The notes beneath the pieces were generated by a model that worked only from the letters and a program-made list of their open reading frames with translations, was not told the origin of the DNA and searched no databases. The translations under genes were made by a program, and so were the position numbers. Of a DNA stretch of 64,000 nt, positions 43,201 through 49,408 are shown piece after piece. Position 1 is the first letter of the stretch, and the number at the start of each line of letters is the position of its first letter. The DNA is from CAIWHR01 sp963726765 (GTDB taxonomy: Bacteria; Pseudomonadota; Gammaproteobacteria; Burkholderiales; Casimicrobiaceae): the NCBI GenBank assembly GCA_963726765.1, contig CAVSDH010000005.1:260900-324899 (forward strand). Direction: 5' to 3'.

Positions 43201-44583
43201 ATGAAAGCCATCCGAAAACAGCCGGCAGAGTCGCGGCCTTCTCTGGCTCAGCTCCGCGCCATGGGCAAGAGTCTGCGAGATAGGTGTCCGCGAAGCTCAC
43301 ATGCGGTATGGAAAGCTCCCAGCAACCGTCTAGATCCGTTGCGGTTGCTGGAGCAGTCGGACAAGGGGCGCATTGCCAGCCTGATTCCCATCCGCCACGG
43401 GCGCATGGTGCGGACACCTTTCACCTTTTACCGGGGTGCGGCACTCAACATGGCGGCCGACCTGGCTGGCACGCCGGCAATGGGCCTGCGCGTGCAGGCG
43501 TGCGGCGACTGCCACTTGTACAACTTTGGCGCCTATGCCACGCCCGAGCGAAGGATCGTTTTCGACATCAACGATCTGGATGAGACGCTCCCCGCGCCTT
43601 GGGAGTGGGATATCAAGCGCCTCGCCGCAAGCTTCGTTCTGGCGTCCCGTGCGAATGGTCTCAGTCGAGGCGATGCCAATGATGCCGCGCTGTCATGCGT
43701 CCGGTCGTATCGCCGACGCATGGCCGAATATTGCGACATGACAATTCTGGAAGTTTGGTATGCCAGTATCGACATCGAAAAGATGATCTCCGGAATCGAA
43801 GACGCGGAGACCCGCCGGCGGGGTCTTAGACGGCTTGCTGCCAGCCGCGCGAGCAGCATGTCGGAACACCACTTTCCAAAAGTCGTCATCCGCGCCGGCC
43901 AGTTGCCGACCATCCAAGACAATCCGCCTCTGATCCAACACCCGCGCGCTCGAGGTGAAGACGCAATCGACGTTCTCGTCCGGGAGTCCTTTGCCGACTA
44001 CCGGAAATCATTGTCGGAGGACCGACGTGCGCTTTTCGACCGTTTTGATCTTGCGGATGCCGCGCTCAAGGTGGTCGGGGTGGGCAGCGTTGGAACCTGG
44101 TGCAGCGCGGTGCTCATGACGGCCGGCGGAAGGGATCACTTATTTCTCCAGATGAAAGAGGCGGGCCCCTCGGTGCTGGAGAAGTATGTCGGTAAGAGCA
44201 TCTTCCCGAACCATGGGCAGCGGGTCGTGAACGGGTGCCGCCTGATGCAATCTGCGAGCGACATCTTCCTTGGCTGGCTGAAGACCAGACACGGACGGCA
44301 TTTCTACGTCCGCCAACTCAGGGACGTGAAGATCGGAGCCCCAGTTGGGCAGTTTGGATCGGGCAAGATGGTCGAGTACGCTGATCTTTGCGGCTGGACG
44401 CTGGCGCGAGCGCATGCGCGCACCGGCGCGTCGGCACAGATTAGCGGATACCTTGGCAACAGCGACGCCTTCGATAAAGCCGTCGCGGCCTTTGCTGAGG
44501 CTTACGCCGATCAAAGCGAACGCGATCACGCCATCTTCAAGAAGGCTGTGCGCTCAGGGCGCGTGAAAGCCGATATGGAGTGA
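43201..44583 (+). CDS. DUF2252-family protein (kinase-like fold)
   Basis: This 460-residue protein has the DUF2252 landmarks: RMVRTPFTFYRGAA, GDCHLYNFG (residues 102-110), FDINDLDETLPAPWEWDIKRLA and VGVGSVGTWC. GDxHxxNFG and FDINDLDE are reminiscent of the catalytic and metal-binding loops of aminoglycoside-phosphotransferase-like kinases, so a phosphotransfer role is possible but unproven. The frame begins 38 bp after SulP in the same direction. Confidence 0.88.
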   Translation: MKAIRKQPAESRPSLAQLRAMGKSLRDRCPRSSHAVWKAPSNRLDPLRLLEQSDKGRIASLIPIRHGRMVRTPFTFYRGAALNMAADLAGTPAMGLRVQACGDCHLYNFGAYATPERRIVFDINDLDETLPAPWEWDIKRLAASFVLASRANGLSRGDANDAALSCVRSYRRRMAEYCDMTILEVWYASIDIEKMISGIEDAETRRRGLRRLAASRASSMSEHHFPKVVIRAGQLPTIQDNPPLIQHPRARGEDAIDVLVRESFADYRKSLSEDRRALFDRFDLADAALKVVGVGSVGTWCSAVLMTAGGRDHLFLQMKEAGPSVLEKYVGKSIFPNHGQRVVNGCRLMQSASDIFLGWLKTRHGRHFYVRQLRDVKIGAPVGQFGSGKMVEYADLCGWTLARAHARTGASAQISGYLGNSDAFDKAVAAFAEAYADQSERDHAIFKKAVRSGRVKADME

Positions 44584-44636
44584 GTAGATCGAAGTTGCCT
44601 GCAGGAGTCGCATTGAGGCGGCGACTCGATGGCGCG

Positions 44637-45329
44637 TCATCCGCCCATGGCCAGAGCGGAGCAAAAGCCTACGACTGTCCATGTGCCGGCACTCTCGGAG
44701 CGCTCATGGGCAAACGGGATCAGGGAATTGGCCAGCATCGCCAGAATGCCGCCCGAAGCCAAAGCGGCCGAGCGCGCGCCATTGGCGCCGCCAAAGGTCG
44801 TCGCCGCGAAATGGCCGAACGCGGCAGCAGCACCGCAGGCGAGCATGACCCACAGCCACATGCCGGCGACGCGGCGCCAATTCCAGCCGCTTTCCGCGAG
44901 GCCGGCGGAGGGAGCCAGTGCTTGGGGAATATTTGAGACGAAGACCGCCGCGAGAAATGCGAGGCTTATCTCGGTCCCCCTGGCCATCTGCACGCCGAAG
45001 ATGATGGACTCCGGCACACCATCGACTATCGCCCCGACCACAATCCCGAGCGGACCGCCGCCGCCTTCGGCGCCGAACTTGCGGTCCACGTAGCGCTCGC
45101 CGAGAATGAAAGTGCCCGCGCCGAGCATGGTCCACACCGCGACCTGCCACATCTCCAGCAGCTTTGCGTTCGGCAGCAGATCTGCGGCGACGGCGGCAAT
45201 CAGCGCGCCAGCACCGAATCCCGCGAGATTGCCGACCGTGCGCTTGGGCACCTCGACCATGAACACCGCGAGGCCACTAAGGACCAGCGACAGCTGTGCG
45301 AGCGCACCAAGGGCGAAGGACGCAAACAT
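44637..45329 (-). CDS. ZIP-family metal transporter-like protein
   Basis: This 230-residue membrane protein has about seven hydrophobic segments. Its middle carries GIVVGAIVDGVPESIIFGVQMARG and FLAAVFVSNIPQALAPSAGL, corresponding to the ZIP signature helices that bind metal (the HNxxE/E-x-x-H region, here with D-G-V-P-E-S). Canonical histidines are mostly replaced, so transport specificity is uncertain. It converges on the DUF2252 gene. Confidence 0.78.
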   Translation of the reverse strand: MFASFALGALAQLSLVLSGLAVFMVEVPKRTVGNLAGFGAGALIAAVAADLLPNAKLLEMWQVAVWTMLGAGTFILGERYVDRKFGAEGGGGPLGIVVGAIVDGVPESIIFGVQMARGTEISLAFLAAVFVSNIPQALAPSAGLAESGWNWRRVAGMWLWVMLACGAAAAFGHFAATTFGGANGARSAALASGGILAMLANSLIPFAHERSESAGTWTVVGFCSALAMGG

Positions 45330-45902
45330 GGGTTTCGGGCGATCAGGCGCTCAAGGCGAAAGTGCCTCGTCGAGCGATCTTCTTCGCATGCCGAATGGGA
45401 ATCGGCAATTGTCCTCGTAGATTTGCCGATTGTCGACGTCTGCGCAGCCCGGGGCCTTCGCGCATCTATTTCGATGCGACTAGACGGGCAGCTACTAGAA
45501 TCTAATTGAAAATTCGCGTCCGGTAGATGACGGCTTCTGCAGAATTCAAGGTCCTTTTCCGAGCACAGTAACTGTCAACTTAGGGTCGACTCCCGTAGTT
45601 GGCGAAGGGCAGCTTTCGAGCCGCGAATCCTGAAGGGCGACAGTCTCTCGTCGGCCACAAGCAGCCGGTGGGGTATGCCTTACCAAAGCGGACGTTGAGC
45701 GGTGGTGTATTGGATCGCCTTCGGATCTGTCGAATACGGCGTGACAATGCGCGCCCTTGGCGACGCCGTACTTCAGCCACTTGACCTGAAGAGCGCCAGT
45801 TGAGATGTGAGCGTACCGTCGTGTTGAACCACAAAATGCTGTGAAATCGGTCGCGGCCGGATAACACATAGGTTGCCAGCCCGCCCCCCCCGTAGACCGC
45901 AA
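45330..45902. other. Non-coding stretch beside the IS element
   Basis: These 573 bases contain no supported gene. A 124-codon minus-strand frame at 45546-45920 runs into the IS terminal repeat and has no recognisable motifs. A run of eight C residues lies at about 45880-45890. Confidence 0.45.
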
Positions 45903-45940
45903 CGTAAGCTTCCCCGTCAAGTAGACAGTTCTAAACTGGA
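45903..45940 (+). repeat. IS3 left terminal inverted repeat
   Basis: It begins CGTAAGCTTCCCC and continues with GTAGACAG (45921-45928) and AACTGGA (45934-45940), matching the reverse complement of 47074-47110 in three blocks. Confidence 0.75.
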
Positions 45941-46737
45941 GTTGCCGCGGCCAGTAGTTGCTCGCGGTACAGCGCCGGCGGCAGGCTTCCCAGCGCGTCG
46001 TGTGGTCGAATTTCGTTGTAGCGGTCGATCCATGCGGTGGTGATGTCGCGGACTTCGTCCAGCGAATCGAACAGGTACGCGCTGAGTACTTCCTCGCGGT
46101 AGGTGCGGTTGAAGCGCTCGATGTACGCGTTCTGATCGGGCTTCCCTGGCTGGATGAAACGCAGCTCGATGTCCTGTTCCTTGCACCAGTCGGTGAACGT
46201 CTGGCTCGTCAGCTCGGGGCCGTTGTCGCAGCGAATCGCGCTTGGCCGGCCGTGCAGGTCAACCATCTGGGTCAGGAAAGTGGTGACGCGGGTGGCCGGG
46301 ATGCTGACGGCCACGTCGATGCCCAAGGCACCGCGGTTGGCCTCGTCGATCACATTCAACGTCCGGAACACGCGACCGCTATAAAGGGTGTCACGCATGA
46401 AGTCGATGGCCCAGACGGCATTCATCCGCGGCTCCACCAGCAGCGGCTGGCGCACGCGTTGCGGGACACGGCGCTTGGTACGACGCGGGAGATTGAGCCG
46501 CAGCTGGCAGTACACCCGCCAGATCCGCTTGTGATTCCAGCCATAGCCCTGTGCCCGTAGCCGGTCCCGACATTTCCAGAAGCCCCAGCGCTGCTCTTCG
46601 ACCACGATCGCCTGCAGCGCCGTGATCACCTCGGCATCGCGCACGGCTTGATCCATCCCCGGCCTGTAATACGCCGCCCGCGACAGCCGGGCTGCTTGGC
46701 AAGCGCGAATGATCGGCAATCCGTGGTCTTCGCTCAT
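45931..46737 (-). CDS. IS3-family transposase orfB (DDE integrase)
   Basis: This is a 268-residue transposase. After an HTH_21-like region (QRWGFWKCRDRLRAQGYGWNHKRIWRVY), the retroviral-integrase core shows the D-D-E triad: Asp in WAIDFM, Asp in RCDNGPELTS and Glu in AYIERFNRTYREEV. It is intact. In this family an OrfAB fusion is normally made by -1 frameshifting near the end of orfA. The orfB frame continues upstream of the listed ATG (TPSAKREAIRI), consistent with that mechanism. Confidence 0.92.
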   Translation of the reverse strand: MSEDHGLPIIRACQAARLSRAAYYRPGMDQAVRDAEVITALQAIVVEEQRWGFWKCRDRLRAQGYGWNHKRIWRVYCQLRLNLPRRTKRRVPQRVRQPLLVEPRMNAVWAIDFMRDTLYSGRVFRTLNVIDEANRGALGIDVAVSIPATRVTTFLTQMVDLHGRPSAIRCDNGPELTSQTFTDWCKEQDIELRFIQPGKPDQNAYIERFNRTYREEVLSAYLFDSLDEVRDITTAWIDRYNEIRPHDALGSLPPALYREQLLAAATPV

Positions 46738-46769
46738 GATCCGGATCGCCTCGCGCTTGGCTGACGGCG

Positions 46770-47037
46770 TTAGAGTTTTCGGCTCAGGACATCCTTGATC
46801 GCCGTGTTCTCGAGCGCCAGGTCCGCGTACATCCGCTTCAGCTTCGCGTTCTCGGCCTCGAGTTCACGCAGTCGCTTGAGCTCGGAAACCGCCAGCCCCT
46901 GCGTACTTCGATTTCCAGTGGTAGTACGTCGCCGCGCTGATCCCGTGCTTGCGAGTGATCTGCGCCACCGTCACCCCGGCTTCCCCTTCCTTGAGAATCG
47001 CCACGATCTGCGATTCGGTGAACCGTGACTTCTTCAT
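46770..47037 (-). pseudogene. IS3-family transposase orfA (frame-broken)
   Basis: The N-terminus KKSRFTESQIVAILKEGEAG and KHGISAATYYHWKSKYAG is a standard orfA helix-turn-helix. After KYAG the frame goes wrong and stops within 10 codons. With one G removed from the four-G run (plus strand C run 46896-46899) it reads LAVSELKRLRELEAENAKL and ALENTAIKDVLSRKL, the normal leucine-zipper end, with a stop at 46770-46772. The total length of 268 nt is one more than a multiple of three. The element would be unable to transpose unless this is a sequencing error. Confidence 0.85.
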
Positions 47038-47073
47038 CGGACTTCCCTCCAGCACAAAATCCTGCCAGAAAAG

Positions 47074-47110
47074 TCCAGTTCTTGCTGTCTACCGGGAGGG
47101 GAAGCTTACG
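47074..47110 (-). repeat. IS3 right terminal inverted repeat
   Basis: Read on the minus strand it begins CGTAAGCTTCCCC, followed by GTAGACAG after 5 bases and AACTGGA after 4, mirroring the left end with a one-base length difference. Confidence 0.75.
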
Positions 47111-47481
47111 GGGCTTTGCGCGCGAAGTAGCTTGCGGCTACCATGGAAATTCTTGATTCTACCCAGCGGCCGCAATACACGCTCATCGCTCGCGCAAAGG
47201 CACCTATGACGCTCGAGAATCGCGTCGACCCGTGGGGTCGGCTGTACGTCAGCCGTCGCGGCGCGTGCCAACTGCGGCATTCTCTGCGATGTCAACAACG
47301 TCTACGTGAGCGCCTGGAATCACGGTTGCTCGCGGCGATGGCTGCGACGGCGTTCTCGCTGTTCCACGACCTCGATGCGACGGTCATGGTGCTCGTGTGG
47401 AACTTCGGCGTAGCCGCCGTCATCGTTGGTGCCGGCTATCTGTTCGGCCGCCATGCTTCCGCGCTTACCTGAGGCATACCC
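47111..47481. other. Stretch between the IS element and the dehalogenase gene
   Basis: These 371 bases hold no intact gene. The last 155 bases form the tail of a membrane protein frame, described separately. The first part, next to the IS end, has no recognisable content. Confidence 0.45.
47317..47472 (+). pseudogene. C-terminal fragment of a membrane protein
   Basis: The frame ends with SRLLAAMAATAFSLFHDLD and VMVLVWNFGVAAVIVGAGYLFGR, a clean transmembrane segment followed by a stop. This is unlike the arginine-rich chance frames around it. Upstream it loses sense within about 50 codons, towards the IS element. It is likely the tail of a gene truncated by insertion; the family is not recognised. 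Confidence 0.35.
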
Positions 47482-48171
47482 ATGGCCCATCCTCGGCTGA
47501 CGGAAATCAAGGCGTGTGTCTTCGACGCCTACGGCACGCTGTTCGACTTCGCGGCGGCGGCGCGGCGGTGCGAGGACGGGCTAGGCGAGCACGCTTCAGC
47601 GTTGACCGCATTGTGGCGCGACAAGCAACTGCAGTACACCTGGTTGCGCGCGGCACAGGGCAAGCATGCGAACTTCTGGCAGGTCACCGGGGACGCGCTC
47701 GACTATGCACTTGAGACGCTGCGCATTGGGCGTCCGGAGCTGCGGGCCCGCTTGATGGAGGTTTACTTGACGCTAGACGTTTTCCCGGAAGTGCGCGAAG
47801 TGCTGACGACGCTGAAAGCCGCGGGCCTGCGGCTTGCCATCCTCTCGAACGGCACGCCCCGCATGCTGGCGGCCGCCGTCGACGGAGCCGGTCTCGCCGG
47901 CCTGTTCGACGCGGTGCTCTCGGTGGAGGAAGTCGGCGTCTACAAGCCGCATCCGAAGGTGTATCAACTGGCCCTCGACCGGCTCGCGCTGCCGGCGCGG
48001 ACGATTTCGTTCCAGTCTTCGAATGCCTGGGATGCCTACGCGGCCTCGTCGTTCGGCATGCGCGTCACTTGGTGCAATCGCTATCAGCAGCGCCCGGAAC
48101 GCCTGCCCGGTGCCCCCGATTGCGAAATCCGGACGCTGACCGAACTGCCCGCGCTGTTGGGCGTGTTGTGA
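47482..48171 (+). CDS. Haloacid dehalogenase type II-like hydrolase
   Basis: This 229-residue HAD hydrolase has motif I CVFDAYGTLFD (nucleophile Asp15), motif II LAILSNGTP, the conserved Lys in GVYKPHPKVY, and a final SSNAWDAYAASSFGM segment typical of L-2-haloacid dehalogenases, which release halide from 2-haloalkanoates with inversion. Arg and aromatic residues expected in the active site (YTWLR) are present. The true substrate could also be a non-halogenated acid. Confidence 0.9.
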   Translation: MAHPRLTEIKACVFDAYGTLFDFAAAARRCEDGLGEHASALTALWRDKQLQYTWLRAAQGKHANFWQVTGDALDYALETLRIGRPELRARLMEVYLTLDVFPEVREVLTTLKAAGLRLAILSNGTPRMLAAAVDGAGLAGLFDAVLSVEEVGVYKPHPKVYQLALDRLALPARTISFQSSNAWDAYAASSFGMRVTWCNRYQQRPERLPGAPDCEIRTLTELPALLGVL

Positions 48172-48207
48172 TGTGCCTGCTGCTGCCTACGTTGGAAGGG
48201 GGGCGCG

Positions 48208-48573
48208 ATGGCGTTCGATGAAGGTCTTGCCCAGCGGATTCGCGACTGCCTGCATCGACGGGCGGGTATCACCGAAAAGAAGATGTTCGGTGGGCTGGCG
48301 TTCATGGCCAACGGCCACATGTTCGTCGGCGTGACCGGCGATTTCCTGATGGCGCGGGTCGGCCCAATCGAGTACGAACCCGCGCTGAAAAAGCCGCATG
48401 TCCGGGAGATGGATTTCACCGGAAAGCCGATGAAGGGGTACGTCTACGTCGACGCGCCGGCTCTCGAGTCCGACCGGGAACTGCTACGTTGGATGGAGAC
48501 CTGTCTGCACTTCGTCGCCTCGCTTCCGCCGAATAGCCTCGATCCACAATCTGGCGGACGGCTTCTTCCTTGA
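48208..48573 (+). CDS. TfoX/Sxy N-terminal-domain protein with replaced C-terminus
   Basis: This 121-residue protein has the TfoX_N domain (CLHRRAGITEKKMFGGLAFMANGHMFVGV... and DFTGKPMKGYVYVDAPAL). Family members of this short type normally end soon after the helix that here reads WMETCLHFVASLPP. The last 12 residues (NSLDPQSGGRLLP) are encoded antisense to a fragment of an IS3 orfA, so the original end has been replaced. The domain itself is intact. Whether it acts in competence regulation or otherwise is unknown for this stand-alone group. Confidence 0.82.
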   Translation: MAFDEGLAQRIRDCLHRRAGITEKKMFGGLAFMANGHMFVGVTGDFLMARVGPIEYEPALKKPHVREMDFTGKPMKGYVYVDAPALESDRELLRWMETCLHFVASLPPNSLDPQSGGRLLP

Positions 48574-48601
48574 ATTCTGGCGTAAATCGCTGGGTACTCA
48601 T
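48530..48601 (-). pseudogene. N-terminal remnant of a second IS3-family orfA
   Basis: The first 24 codons read MSTQRFTPEFKEEAVRQIVDRGYS, with an upstream AGGAGG-type site, matching IS3/IS911-like orfA proteins but different from the complete element at 45.9 kb. The frame then enters the TfoX gene on the opposite strand. An inverted repeat CCTATG/CATAGG lies just upstream, at 48611-48629. The rest of the IS is missing. Confidence 0.7.
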
Positions 48602-48646
48602 GGCCTTCCTCCTATGCTCAAATCATAGGTCCGGACTGCTCACGAA

Positions 48647-48688
48647 ACCAGGGGAAGTCCAACAGGGGAAGTCCAACAGGGGAAGTCC
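48647..48688. repeat. Three tandem copies of a 14-bp unit (AACAGGGGAAGTCC)
   Basis: Copies lie at 48661-48674 and 48675-48688, with a first copy at 48647-48660 differing by one base (AACC in place of AACA). They sit between the IS remnant and kdpE, 25 bp downstream of the kdpE stop. Confidence 0.8.
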
Positions 48689-48712
48689 ACTGTCCACGAA
48701 ACGTGGGTAACT

Positions 48713-49408
48713 TCACTGTTCAACAAGTCGGTATCCGACCGCAGTCTCGGTCAACAGGTACCGTGGCTGCGCGGGATCGGCTTCGAGTTTCTGTCGAAGA
48801 TGGCTCATGTGGATGCGCACGTAATGGTCGCGGTCCAGATAGGCCGGCCCCCAGACGTGCTGCAGAATCTGGCGGTGGGTGAGGACCTTGCCGGCATTGC
48901 GCACGAGAAATGCGACCAGCCGATACTCGGTCGGACTCAGGTGAACCTCGGATTGTCCTTTGCGTACGACGCGCGCCTCCTGATCGACCTCCACGTCACC
49001 GAATCGAAACGTCTTCGTCTCCTGATGCGAGGCCGTTCCCGCGCGGCGCAGATTGGCGCGGACGCGGGCCAGCAGCTCGCCCGTGCTGAACGGCTTGGTA
49101 AGGTAATCGTCGGCGCCGGCGTCAAGGGCCGCAATCTTGTCCTGCTCGTCGGATCGGGCCGACAGAACGATGACCGGGACTGTCGACCACCCCCGCAGGT
49201 CACGTAGCAGATCGACGCCGTCTCCATCGGGCAGCCCGAGATCCAGGATGACCAGGTCCGGCTTTTGCGTCCCTGCGTCGATCAGTCCTTGGCGCATCGT
49301 TCCCGACTCCACGACGTTCCAGCTTTCCGCTTCCAATGCCATTCGCACGAAGCGGCGAATCGGCGCTTCGTCCTCGACTATCAGCGCAGTTGGTTGCGGC
49401 GCGTTCAC
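48713..49408 (-). CDS. kdpE: Response regulator KdpE
   Basis: This 231-residue OmpR-family regulator activates kdpFABC when potassium is limiting or turgor falls. The receiver has VEDE (residues 11-14), phosphoacceptor Asp56 in LVILDLGLPD and Lys in YLTKPF. The winged-helix output (HLSPTEYRLVAFLVRNAGKVLTHRQILQHVWGPAY) is complete. Its start overlaps the kdpD stop by 4 bp. It is the last gene of the operon. Confidence 0.95.
   Translation of the reverse strand: MNAPQPTALIVEDEAPIRRFVRMALEAESWNVVESGTMRQGLIDAGTQKPDLVILDLGLPDGDGVDLLRDLRGWSTVPVIVLSARSDEQDKIAALDAGADDYLTKPFSTGELLARVRANLRRAGTASHQETKTFRFGDVEVDQEARVVRKGQSEVHLSPTEYRLVAFLVRNAGKVLTHRQILQHVWGPAYLDRDHYVRIHMSHLRQKLEADPAQPRYLLTETAVGYRLVEQ

Larger units (their letters stand above)
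45903..47110 (-). mobile_element. IS3-family insertion sequence
   Basis: The element is about 1.2 kb with two overlapping-type transposase frames on the minus strand and imperfect terminal inverted repeats. Left and right ends share CGTAAGCTTCCCC, then GTAGACAG after 5 bases, then AACTGGA. The orfA N-terminus resembles the IS407-like subgroup. No target-site duplication is visible (flanks GCAA and GGGC), so the exact ends are uncertain or the target copy has been rearranged. Confidence 0.85.

Noticed and set aside
45546..45920. 124-codon frame next to the IS element
   Set aside because: It crosses the IS terminal repeat and has no recognisable protein features.
48647..48688. The triple 14-bp repeat as a CRISPR
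   Set aside because: The units are directly adjacent with no spacers.
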